The notes beneath the pieces were generated by a model. It did not search any database. It was not told where the DNA came from and saw only the letters and a program-made list of their open reading frames with translations. Of a DNA stretch of 64,000 bases, positions 41,770-49,554 are shown piece after piece (position 1 is the first letter of the stretch; every line of letters begins with the position of its first letter). The stretch comes from an uncultured Pelagibacteraceae bacterium (GTDB taxonomy: Bacteria; Pseudomonadota; Alphaproteobacteria; Pelagibacterales; Pelagibacteraceae), in contig CACGMC010000003.1 in assembly GCA_902574035.1 (NCBI GenBank), forward strand, positions 106,154 through 170,153. Reading direction: 5' to 3'. The position numbers and the translations under genes were made by a program.

Positions 41770-42291
41770 ATGGCTAATAAACTAATTATAGATTGGAAAG
41801 AGTATAATCTAATTGTAGAGAAGCTTGCAATACAGATTCACGATAGTGGATATAAACCCAATATTCTTATAGGTATAATGAGGGGCGGCGCTCCTATTAT
41901 AGATGTTTTGAGCAGAGTATTTAAGCTTAAGTGTGCTTACTTAGCAGTAGAGTCTTATTCAGGAGAAAATATCGAGGACCAACAAGGAGAATTAGTTTTT
42001 TCTCGAGAACTAAGTTCAACAGTTCAAGATATGAGTGGAAATATTTTATTATGTGATGATTTATCTGATACTGGAATCACCTTGAACAGAAGCATTGATT
42101 GGCTAAAAAAATATCCACCTTTAAAAGGTAAAATTAGAGCAATTAAAACAGCTGTTTTATGGAAAAAAGCAGACTCAACTTTTGAACCAGATTTTTGTGC
42201 TCAAAGACTTAAAGATAATCCTTGGATAGTACAACCCTTCGAGAAATATGAAGAAATTAGAGTAGAGGATTTAAAAAAAAGTCAGAAGTAA
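41770..42291 (+). CDS. Purine-type phosphoribosyltransferase
   Basis: Probably makes a purine nucleotide from a free base and PRPP. 173 residues. The PRPP-binding loop is ILLCDDLSDTGITLNRSI (about 95-112) and IGIMRGGAPIIDVLS binds pyrophosphate. Closest in form to xanthine-guanine or hypoxanthine PRTases. It is tail-to-tail with a guanine/hypoxanthine-type permease, which supports a purine base as substrate. Confidence 0.8.
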   Translation: MANKLIIDWKEYNLIVEKLAIQIHDSGYKPNILIGIMRGGAPIIDVLSRVFKLKCAYLAVESYSGENIEDQQGELVFSRELSSTVQDMSGNILLCDDLSDTGITLNRSIDWLKKYPPLKGKIRAIKTAVLWKKADSTFEPDFCAQRLKDNPWIVQPFEKYEEIRVEDLKKSQK

Positions 42292-42315
42292 AAAGGGCCA
42301 GTTTCCCAGCCCTTT
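42292..42315. terminator. Bidirectional terminator between PRTase and purine permease
   Basis: AAAGGGC (42292-42298), a 10-base loop, GCCCTTT (42309-42315), directly after the phosphoribosyltransferase stop and 6 bases before the permease stop. The A/T-flanked stem can work in both directions for the two convergent genes. Confidence 0.6.
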
Positions 42316-42321
42316 AATTAT

Positions 42322-43632
42322 TTAAGCTACAGCAAAACTTGCAACACTTAACGCAGCTATCAACCAAATAGCTGGTGAAGTAGTGTTAAATTTCCCTGTA
42401 AAAATTTTAATTAATGCATAAGCGATAAAACTTAAAGCAATTCCATGACTTATAGAATAAGTCAAAGGCATAGCAATAAAAGCAACCACCGCAGGTGCAG
42501 ACTCTGCAATATCATTCCACTCTATATCTGTTAAGTTTCTTACAAATAAAACAGCAACATACAACAAAGCTGCCCCATCTATTTCTTTAGGCAATGAAGT
42601 AGCTAGAGGAGAAAAGAACAAACAAGCTAAGAATAACACACCTATAACAAGTGATGTCATTCCTGTTCTTCCGCCTGCTTTTACACCAGCACCAGACTCA
42701 ACATAACTTGTGACAGTAGTTGTCCCCATAAATGCTCCAGCGACAGTACCAACGCTATCAGAAAGCATGGCTTTATTAATATCTTTCACTTTTCCATCTT
42801 TGCCGACTTTACCAGCAACATTTGCAACAGAAGTCAAAGTTCCAGCAGTATCAAAAAAGTCAATAAATAATAAAGTAAATATCACTGTTGACATTCCTGC
42901 TGTAAAAGCAGCTCCCAAATCAAATGCAAAAAGGTAAGTCATTGGCGGAGGAGTACTTACTACCCCATTAAATTTAGCAAGACCAGTTACCCAAGCGATA
43001 ACACTGAAGATGAGTATTCCAATTATTATATTTCCACGTATTTTCATTTTTTCCATTACGACCATTGAAACAAATGCCAAACAACCAAGTAGAACCAATG
43101 GATTTTTAATGTCTCCCAAAGTTACCAAGGTAACGGGATGATCTCCAACTACTCCCATAATTTCCAATCCTATAATTGCAAGAAAACCACCTATTCCAGC
43201 CCCAATTCCTAACTTCAAACTTTTTGGGATAGAATTTATTAACCAAGCTCTTATTGGAGTTAAAGAAATTAATAAGAACAATACCCCAGCAACTAACACA
43301 GCACCCAAAGCTTCTTGAGGAGTGTAACCCATTCCAGCCACAACGCCGAAAGCAACAAATGCGTTTATTCCCATCCCAGGAGCTAAACCGATTGGCCAAG
43401 TTTTTCCGTAAAAAGCCATTATAAAACAAGCTATGGCTGTAGCTATTATTGTTGCAGTAAAGACAGCACCAAAATCAAAAAATCCTTTTTCAGGTCCTGC
43501 AAACTCCCCTGATAAAATAAAAGGATTTAAGAACATTATGTATGCCATCGTTAGAAAAGTGGTAACCCCAGCAATTACTTCTGTTCTAAAATTTGTTTTG
43601 TGTTTTTTGTATTCAAAATATTTTTCAAGCAT
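42322..43632 (-). CDS. NCS2 nucleobase permease (guanine/hypoxanthine type)
   Basis: Proton symporter of the AzgA/PbuG group. 436 residues, about 13 membrane segments. Motifs: FRTEVIAGVTTFLTMAYIMFLNP, GMGINAFVAFGVV, FFDTAGTLTSVA (a binding-site Asp/Thr segment) and ESGAGVKAGGRTGMTSLVIG. A strong ribosome site AGGAGG precedes the ATG by 5 bases. Convergent with the PRTase gene: uptake and phosphoribosylation of purine bases in one locus. I found no purine riboswitch in its leader. Confidence 0.92.
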   Translation of the reverse strand: MLEKYFEYKKHKTNFRTEVIAGVTTFLTMAYIMFLNPFILSGEFAGPEKGFFDFGAVFTATIIATAIACFIMAFYGKTWPIGLAPGMGINAFVAFGVVAGMGYTPQEALGAVLVAGVLFLLISLTPIRAWLINSIPKSLKLGIGAGIGGFLAIIGLEIMGVVGDHPVTLVTLGDIKNPLVLLGCLAFVSMVVMEKMKIRGNIIIGILIFSVIAWVTGLAKFNGVVSTPPPMTYLFAFDLGAAFTAGMSTVIFTLLFIDFFDTAGTLTSVANVAGKVGKDGKVKDINKAMLSDSVGTVAGAFMGTTTVTSYVESGAGVKAGGRTGMTSLVIGVLFLACLFFSPLATSLPKEIDGAALLYVAVLFVRNLTDIEWNDIAESAPAVVAFIAMPLTYSISHGIALSFIAYALIKIFTGKFNTTSPAIWLIAALSVASFAVA

Positions 43633-43766
43633 AAAACCTCCTAATAATTGTGCTTACAATGATTCTTTGGATAAATCTTTGAAAAAACTGCCCCTAATAT
43701 AAAATTACAACCTATAATAAATATTTCTGTTTATAAGATTCAGGTATATTCTACAATTAGTTGAAA

Positions 43767-44066
43767 ATGAAATTATTTTTAATATTTACTTTTTTAATAA
43801 TCAGCCTTTTTTCGTGTCAAACGGTATCGAAAAAGATTGATGAAAAAGTTTCAGAAGAAGAGGCCCAACTAAGTCAATGGTTAAATAGATCAGAAGAGGA
43901 CTTAAAAATAGAATTTGGCAAACCCAATCAAATTAAATTTAAAAATAATTCAAGAAATAGGTTTTATGTTTATACTAATGAAAAGTTAAAGATAAAATGC
44001 GAAAGAATTTTTGAAATTAGCTCAGCAAACAAGGTAGTAGGTTTTACAAGTAAAAACTGTTTTTAG
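43767..44066 (+). CDS. Small lipoprotein of unknown function
   Basis: 99 residues from ATG 43767; a TTG at 43761 in the same frame is a less likely start. The N-terminus KLFLIFTFLIISLFSC ends in a lipobox with Cys. A short acidic helix (KKIDEKVSEEEAQLSQWL) follows, then the SmpA/BamE-like pattern EEDLKIEFGKPNQIKFKNNSRNRFYVY. That suggests an envelope role but no specific function. Its 3' end overlaps the convergent DUF4396 gene by 4 bases. Confidence 0.7.
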   Translation: MKLFLIFTFLIISLFSCQTVSKKIDEKVSEEEAQLSQWLNRSEEDLKIEFGKPNQIKFKNNSRNRFYVYTNEKLKIKCERIFEISSANKVVGFTSKNCF

Positions 44067-44503
44067 TGACAAGCCTTATTGAATTTTTTAAGTCTCCAAT
44101 AATTGTAAGGCCATGGTGTTAAAAATCCTACTAGCAACATTATAGGCACTACCCACCACACAAGTTTTGCAGAGCCTACTATTAAATAATCTGTGAGGTT
44201 CATCGCTAATTCCATAGAAACCATACTTATAAGTGACATTCCACAGGCAATTTTAAAGGCTTCTATTAACTTAAATTTTTGTTTTAATAAAATTATAGTT
44301 TCAAGAATTATAGAAGTAATTATCCCATTAATTATAGCAATTAGCATAACTAAAAAAACTGAAAGAGAGTGAGGAGTTATCTGAAAATAATAAATAGTTC
44401 CAAAGTCGCCTATAGAGCAACCGATAAGACACCATAATGTATTGTACGCACTTTTGGACCAAGTTGTTCTACAAAACCAATCAAATTTGTCAGCTATTTG
44501 CAT
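44063..44503 (-). CDS. DUF4396 membrane protein
   Basis: 146 residues, four hydrophobic segments. The pattern YNTLWCLIGCSIGDFGTIYY, ACGMSLISMVSMELAMNLTDY and WWVVPIMLLVGFLTPWPYNYWRLKKF matches DUF4396, an uncharacterised integral-membrane family. Met/Trp-rich helices have led others to suggest metal or cation handling, which I cannot test here. It follows the hsp20 terminator. Confidence 0.75.
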   Translation of the reverse strand: MQIADKFDWFCRTTWSKSAYNTLWCLIGCSIGDFGTIYYFQITPHSLSVFLVMLIAIINGIITSIILETIILLKQKFKLIEAFKIACGMSLISMVSMELAMNLTDYLIVGSAKLVWWVVPIMLLVGFLTPWPYNYWRLKKFNKACH

Positions 44504-44513
44504 AATTTAAAAT

Positions 44514-44541
44514 TTACTTGCGGAGATTACTCCGCAAGTAA
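44514..44541 (-). terminator. hsp20 terminator hairpin
   Basis: Twelve-base perfect stem TTACTTGCGGAG (44514-44525), loop ATTA, CTCCGCAAGTAA (44530-44541), 7 bases after the hsp20 stop on the minus strand. It is by far the most GC-rich hairpin in the area. The T run after it on the minus strand is short (TTTT), and the DUF4396 start lies only 11 bases further. Confidence 0.65.
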
Positions 44542-44548
44542 GGTAAAC

Positions 44549-44992
44549 TTATTTTATCTCAATAAGTCTTTTTTTCTTTGCTTCTGGCACGATTTTTTCA
44601 CAGGAGATCGTCAAAAGTCCATCTTTTAACTCGGCACCACCCACTTTTACATCATCTGCAATTGTAAATGATCTGGCAAAAGATCTTTGAGAAATACCTC
44701 TATGAATTATTTCATCACCATCTTTTTTTTCAGAACTTTTAACTTGTTTTGTCTTAACAGTTAAAAGATTATCTTCGTATTCTACTTCAACATCATCTTT
44801 ATTAAAGCCAGCAACTGCTACTTCAATAGCATACTTATCTTTGCCTGCTTTTCGAATGTTGTATGGCGGATAATTGCTTTGTACAGCAAGACTACCATTA
44901 CCAAGCATCGACTCGAATTGATCAAACATATCGTCGAATCCAATGCTAAAAGGTCTAAGTGAATTAAAGATCGATAGATCCTTACTTGTCAT
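44549..44992 (-). CDS. hsp20: Small heat-shock protein Hsp20/IbpA
   Basis: ATP-independent holdase chaperone in the cytoplasm. The start is placed at 44992 (MTSKDLSIFN) because GGAGG lies 4 bases upstream; an in-frame ATG at 45037 has no such site. 147 residues. Alpha-crystallin domain about 40-130: YPPYNIRKAGKDKYAIEVAVAGF, GLLTISCEK. The N-terminal SLRPFSIGFDDMFDQFESML and C-terminal RLIEIK are IbpA-like. It has a heat-shock-type promoter, a folded leader and a strong terminator, so it is a monocistronic stress gene. Confidence 0.93.
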   Translation of the reverse strand: MTSKDLSIFNSLRPFSIGFDDMFDQFESMLGNGSLAVQSNYPPYNIRKAGKDKYAIEVAVAGFNKDDVEVEYEDNLLTVKTKQVKSSEKKDGDEIIHRGISQRSFARSFTIADDVKVGGAELKDGLLTISCEKIVPEAKKKRLIEIK

Positions 44993-45043
44993 ATTTCCTC
45001 CTTTGTTAGCAAGGTTAATGTTGATCCCATTTGGCAATCAACA
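44990..45043 (-). promoter_or_regulatory. ROSE-like RNA thermometer in the hsp20 leader (candidate)
   Basis: Minus-strand leader. Near the start codon, CTTGCT (45013-45008), loop AACAA, AGGAGG (45002-44997): the ribosome site pairs with UUGCU, leaving a G opposite a G, which is the signature of ROSE elements in rhizobial small heat-shock genes. A first hairpin, TGTTGAT (45043-45037) with ATCAACA (45025-45019), carries an inner CC/GG pair. The ATG at 44992-44990 follows. Pairing was read by eye; no folding energy was computed. Confidence 0.5.
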
Positions 45044-45047
45044 AATT

Positions 45048-45077
45048 ATATATGGTATTTTTTTTTTTATTTTCAAG
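45048..45077 (-). promoter_or_regulatory. RpoH (sigma-32) type promoter of hsp20
   Basis: On the minus strand CTTGAAA (45077-45071), 15 bases, CCATATAT (45055-45048). The sigma-32 consensus is CTTGAAA then CCCCATNT with a similar spacing, so the -35 is perfect and the -10 lacks only the first two C. It lies 8 bases after the end of the peptidase gene. The transcript would start near 45041, at the first leader hairpin. Confidence 0.65.
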
Positions 45078-45084
45078 AGGGTTT

Positions 45085-47166
45085 TTAAATTTTTGCGTTT
45101 TTTAAAATAAAACTATATTCTTCCGCTAATTCTTTTATAGCATTATCTCTACCACTCATACCTCCATGACCGGCTGCTTCCATCTTACATTTTAATAATT
45201 GTTCATTGTCATCTTCTTTAACGTCTCTTAGCTTAGCAATATATTTTATAGGCTCAGAATATAAAACTCTATTATCAAATATTGAAGACGTGATTAACAT
45301 GGGCGGGTATTTTTTTTTACCCAGATTGTTGTAAGGAGAATAAGAGAGTATGTAATCAAAATATTCTTTACTTTTTATTGGATTTCCCCAAAGTTCCCAC
45401 TCAGCAGGTGTAAGTGGAAGTTTTTCATTTAACATCGTTGTCATTGTGTCTACAAAAGGCACAAGTAAAAGCATTGCAAAAAATAATTCTGGGGCCATAT
45501 TAGCGACACTACCACCTGTAAGTCCCCCAGCACTTCCCCCATAAAAACATAATCCTCCTTTATGTGTATATCTTTGCTCAATGAGATGATTTGCACACGC
45601 AATATAATCAAGAAAGGTATTTTTCTTAAGTTTCTTTTTTCCTTCGGTGTGCCAATTGTCTCCTAAATCTCCTCCACCTCTTATATGAGCAATAGCAAAA
45701 GTAATACCTCTATCAACCAAACAAAATCTTGAAGCACTAAACGATGGTGATACACTATGTTTATATGCTCCATATGCATATAATAACACTTTTGAATTTC
45801 CATCCTGTTTTGAATTTTTTAGTCTTACAAGGCTAATAGGTATCATACGACCATCGTGTGACTTAGCCTTTATTCTTTCGACAACATATTTGCTTGGATC
45901 ATGACCTGATGGTATTTCCACTTCCTTAACTAATTTTTTTTCTTTTGTTTTAATATCATATTCAAATACTTTCCCTGGTGTGGCCATACTTTCCCAACTA
46001 ATTCTAATTTTTGAGGTATTAGTATCCTTTTGCATCAAAGCAGCCCCTGGAACACCAATTGGCTCATCAGAGATTTTAATTTCCTCCTCGTGATTTGTAC
46101 TAATATTTCTTACATATAACTTTGGTATCGCATCAGATTTTTCCGCTCTTATAATAAAGTCATCTAAAAAATCCAAACCACCAATAACAGTGTTTTTTTT
46201 TGATGGAACGAATTCCTCCAGATTTTTAATATTATCTATTTTGCATCTTAAAATTTTATAGTCTCTAGCATTTTCATTTGTGTGCAAATAAAAATAATTT
46301 TTCCAAGAGTCCAAAGAATAACGTACATCTTTTTTTCTCTTTCTAAAAAGTTGAGGCTTTATGTCATAACTGCTTGATTCAAAAAAATACTCTTCAGTAG
46401 TAATATGATCAGAAGTAGAAATTATGAAGTATTTTTCATCAGATGTTAATCCAATACCGCATGTAAAAGTCTCATCTTTTTCCTCGAAAATAAGCTTGTC
46501 ATCTTCTATGGGTGTACCTAAAAAATGTTTATAAATTTTCCTTGGTCTATGAAACTTATCTAGTTTGGAATAAAAAAAACTTTTACTATCTAAAGACCAA
46601 GTAATACTTCCACTAGTATTTTCAATTTGATCAGGTAAATTTTTATTATTTGTTAAATCTCTTAAATAAATCGTGTAATATTCAGAACCTTTTAAATCTA
46701 AAGAATATGCCATTAAGTCATCATTGTGTGAAACACTTATACTACCAAGGCCAAAGTACTCCGAACCTGTTTTTTTCTTTTCCAAATCGCCATCAAAATA
46801 AATTTCTTCAGGTTTAGATTTATCTATTATCTGTCTTAATCTCTTACCATAATTTCCTTCAGCTTCAGTCTTACTCCAATAAAAATACCTTCGATCTTTA
46901 AACTTTAAAGATGTGTCATCAAGTTTGATTTTTGATTTTATTTCTTTAAAAAGATCTTTTTGTAAATCTTTAACATCCTTAAAATATTCTTCAGTTAATA
47001 AGTTGTTTTCCTCAATATATTTTTTTACTTCAGGATGTAATTTTTGAGGGTTTTTTAGTACGTCTAAAATATCAGGCTGATCGACCCAAGAATAATCATC
47101 TTTTAAAGCGATATTGTGATACTTTTTCTCGCTCTTTATTTTTTTTAATTTTGGTATATTCATCAT
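45085..47166 (-). CDS. Prolyl oligopeptidase family serine peptidase (oligopeptidase B-like)
   Basis: Cuts short peptides, probably after basic residues. 693 residues: an N-terminal beta-propeller (about 70-415) and a C-terminal alpha/beta hydrolase. The nucleophile Ser is in CFYGGSAGGLTGGSVANM, the Asp in SIFDNRVLYSEP and the His in AAGHGGMSGR. AHIRGGGDLGDNWHTEGKK is a family signature. Length and motifs fit oligopeptidase B (PtrB). The start is ATG 47166 or 47163. Divergent from the J-domain gene at 11 bases. Confidence 0.92.
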   Translation of the reverse strand: MMNIPKLKKIKSEKKYHNIALKDDYSWVDQPDILDVLKNPQKLHPEVKKYIEENNLLTEEYFKDVKDLQKDLFKEIKSKIKLDDTSLKFKDRRYFYWSKTEAEGNYGKRLRQIIDKSKPEEIYFDGDLEKKKTGSEYFGLGSISVSHNDDLMAYSLDLKGSEYYTIYLRDLTNNKNLPDQIENTSGSITWSLDSKSFFYSKLDKFHRPRKIYKHFLGTPIEDDKLIFEEKDETFTCGIGLTSDEKYFIISTSDHITTEEYFFESSSYDIKPQLFRKRKKDVRYSLDSWKNYFYLHTNENARDYKILRCKIDNIKNLEEFVPSKKNTVIGGLDFLDDFIIRAEKSDAIPKLYVRNISTNHEEEIKISDEPIGVPGAALMQKDTNTSKIRISWESMATPGKVFEYDIKTKEKKLVKEVEIPSGHDPSKYVVERIKAKSHDGRMIPISLVRLKNSKQDGNSKVLLYAYGAYKHSVSPSFSASRFCLVDRGITFAIAHIRGGGDLGDNWHTEGKKKLKKNTFLDYIACANHLIEQRYTHKGGLCFYGGSAGGLTGGSVANMAPELFFAMLLLVPFVDTMTTMLNEKLPLTPAEWELWGNPIKSKEYFDYILSYSPYNNLGKKKYPPMLITSSIFDNRVLYSEPIKYIAKLRDVKEDDNEQLLKCKMEAAGHGGMSGRDNAIKELAEEYSFILKNAKI

Positions 47167-47177
47167 AGAATAATTAT

Positions 47178-47678
47178 ATGAATTGGTTTTTAATTGGAAT
47201 TATCATATTTGTCATTGTTTATTTATTTCTTAACTGGTTTGCTAAAACAAGCACTAAAAAAATCGCCCAGTTTTTAAAAAGATTAGCTATAATAATATCC
47301 ATCTTTTTAGCTACAGTCTTAGCAATTGGCGGTAAATACATATTTTCATTACCATTTTTATTGATACTCTTGAGTGGATTAAAGATAAAAGGGTTTACTG
47401 CCTTACAATTATTTCAATTATGGAGACTCATACAAGTTTTAAGAAGTTCGGGAAGATTTGGAAATAAAGGCTCACAAGCGACCACAAGTATATCTACTGA
47501 GGAGAGTTATAAAATTTTAGGTTTAAAAAAAGGATGCTCTAAAGAAGATGTATTAAAAACCGCTGCAAAATTACAAAAAAAAATTCATCCAGACATGAAT
47601 CGTGACCTGAATTCAGAGCGATTAAGCCAATTAGTAAATGAAGCTAAAGATAAAATTTTGAAGACTGATTTCAGTTAA
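47178..47678 (+). CDS. Membrane-anchored J-domain protein
   Basis: 166 residues. Two or three hydrophobic segments occupy the first 75 residues, then a linker. A C-terminal J-domain (about 108-160) reads SYKILGLKKGCSKEDVLKTAAKLQKKIHPDMN, with the HPD motif that stimulates DnaK. This layout, with the J-domain at the C-terminus after membrane helices, is common in alphaproteobacteria and recalls mitochondrial Tim14. The client is unknown. The tail overlaps the convergent glycosyltransferase by 4 bases. Confidence 0.8.
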   Translation: MNWFLIGIIIFVIVYLFLNWFAKTSTKKIAQFLKRLAIIISIFLATVLAIGGKYIFSLPFLLILLSGLKIKGFTALQLFQLWRLIQVLRSSGRFGNKGSQATTSISTEESYKILGLKKGCSKEDVLKTAAKLQKKIHPDMNRDLNSERLSQLVNEAKDKILKTDFS

Positions 47679-48619
47679 CTTAAGTGGTTAATTGCTATTT
47701 TTAAAACTTTCTTAAAAGAAATTTTTTCTTTACCTAACGTATCATGAGTTGTACTCTCAACTGTTTCCCCTTCAGGAACTATTGGAAATATTTTTTTTGA
47801 ATAACCACTATAAGAATATGCGGGGGAGTCAGTAAAAATACTAATTGATTTTACTCCTAAGGCAGCACTCATGTGCATGAATCCAGTATCGTTTCCAATG
47901 TATAAATCACAATTTTTAATTATTGGCAAAATATCTGCGATAGGTAAATTTTCTAGCGTGATACAAGTAGCGCTTATTTTAGATGCCCGTATTCTTTCAA
48001 TTATTTCTAAATCGTTTTTACCTGCTGCGATAAAAAATTTACATTTTTTGTGTTCGTTTAACTGTGATGCTAATTTAATATAATTTTCTAAACCCCATCT
48101 TTTTGTTGGTCCAGAGGCGGAAATACCTAGAACAATATTTTTTGTCTCATTATTTATATTGAAGGTTTTCTTTGCTTTAATAACATCTTCATTTTTTAAT
48201 AACAAATGTGGCTCTGTAGAAAGAATTTTTCCTATATGAGTTTCAGTAAACACTTTTGCTGTTTGGAATATAACATCTTTGGAAGTGAAAAGAGGGTATT
48301 GATATATATTTTTTATACCAGCAAAAATTGCTAAAAGCCTGTACCTCACGGAACCGTTAAATATATAAACTTTATCAAATTTTCTTTTTCTAATTTCTTT
48401 TGATAATTTAAAAAATCCTAACATTCCATCATTAGTAGAATCTAAATTTATAATTTCATCTAACAAGTTTTCTCCAAAAAACAGATCTGATGATCTAGAG
48501 GTTCTTTTTGCCAATAGAGAAATTTTTACATTATTTGATTCTGAAATAGCCTTTAGATAAGGTAAAAATATCAGCATATCCCCTATCCCATATCTTTGCT
48601 GTATAACAAGAACTTTCAT
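47675..48619 (-). CDS. Glycosyltransferase family 9 (heptosyltransferase-like)
   Basis: 314 residues. GT-B fold with the family 9 start LVIQQRYGIGDMLIFLPYLKAI. The donor-binding part has GISASGPTKRWGLENYIKLASQL and LYIGNDTGFMHMSAALGVKSISIF. Family 9 enzymes add heptose or related sugars to the inner core of lipopolysaccharide. It stands alone here; no other LPS genes are nearby, so acceptor and donor are unknown. Confidence 0.85.
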   Translation of the reverse strand: MKVLVIQQRYGIGDMLIFLPYLKAISESNNVKISLLAKRTSRSSDLFFGENLLDEIINLDSTNDGMLGFFKLSKEIRKRKFDKVYIFNGSVRYRLLAIFAGIKNIYQYPLFTSKDVIFQTAKVFTETHIGKILSTEPHLLLKNEDVIKAKKTFNINNETKNIVLGISASGPTKRWGLENYIKLASQLNEHKKCKFFIAAGKNDLEIIERIRASKISATCITLENLPIADILPIIKNCDLYIGNDTGFMHMSAALGVKSISIFTDSPAYSYSGYSKKIFPIVPEGETVESTTHDTLGKEKISFKKVLKIAINHLS

Positions 48620-48666
48620 TTTGAAATATATTATTATAACTTAGACAAATAAATTTAGGTAAGATT

Positions 48667-49551
48667 ATGATGAAAAAAGGTGTATATGCTGCAACACTAA
48701 GCGTTTTAGATGAAAATGGTTCATTAGATATTGATGAAACAGTATCTCATGCTGAAAACATAATTAAAGAGGGTTTGCACGGCGTTTTCTTTTTTGGCTC
48801 CACAGGACAAAGTCAATTAATTTCAATGGCTGAAAAAAAGGAGCTTGTCTCTAAACTTCCATTAAGTAAATTTAAAAAGAATTTTCACCTAGGCACTGGT
48901 TGTAATTCATTAAAAGAAACTATTGAGTTTATTAAATATTCAATTGAATACGATTTTCAAAATTTTCTCATTATGCCGCCAGCATACTATAAAGGTAACT
49001 TAGAAGCAGGTGTTTTTGAATTTTATGCAAAAATAATTCAAAATATTCCTAAAGTAAAAATTATTTTATATAATTTTGAAAAACTTAGTGGTTTTAAATT
49101 TGAAGTAAATTTTGTAAAAAAATTAGTAGACTCATTTCCAAAAAATATAATTGGTTGCAAGGATTCCACTTATAATTTGTATGAAAATCTCAAAATAAAA
49201 AATTTCCTAATCTTCCCAGGAGATGAATCAAAACTACTGAAAGGTTTGGAAATCGGATGCTCTGGGTGCATATCTGCTATTGCAAACGTCACCCATAAAC
49301 TAGCTAGAGAGGTTTTTGATAACTTTGAAAAAAACAAACCTCAAACCACAAATGAAAAACTAATTATGGTAAGACACATTTTTGATAATTATAACTTAAT
49401 TTCAGGTTTACATAGCTACATGTCTACTAAAAATTCTAAATTTAAAAATTTATTACCTCCATTAACATTATTGAATTCAAAAGATAGCAAAGAATTAAAT
49501 AAGAAACTTGAGAATATAAAATTTGATCTCAACAAAAACATCGCAGCTTAA
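48667..49551 (+). CDS. DapA/NanA-family aldolase or dehydratase
   Basis: 294 residues, class I aldolase TIM barrel. Schiff-base Lys in IIGCKDSTYNLYENL and the Tyr in IILYNFEKLSGFKF. The phosphate/pyruvate-binding loop reads FFGSTGQSQLISMAEKKEL where DapA has GTTGES. These changes argue against dihydrodipicolinate synthase proper and for a paralogue acting on another 2-keto acid. The second ATG of ATGATG could also serve. Followed by cfa after 3 bases. Confidence 0.82.
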   Translation: MMKKGVYAATLSVLDENGSLDIDETVSHAENIIKEGLHGVFFFGSTGQSQLISMAEKKELVSKLPLSKFKKNFHLGTGCNSLKETIEFIKYSIEYDFQNFLIMPPAYYKGNLEAGVFEFYAKIIQNIPKVKIILYNFEKLSGFKFEVNFVKKLVDSFPKNIIGCKDSTYNLYENLKIKNFLIFPGDESKLLKGLEIGCSGCISAIANVTHKLAREVFDNFEKNKPQTTNEKLIMVRHIFDNYNLISGLHSYMSTKNSKFKNLLPPLTLLNSKDSKELNKKLENIKFDLNKNIAA

Positions 49552-49554
49552 GAT

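Noticed and set aside
43633-43766. Purine riboswitch before the NCS2 permease
   Set aside because: The three-way-junction consensus with its conserved loops is not present; only a strong ribosome site is seen.
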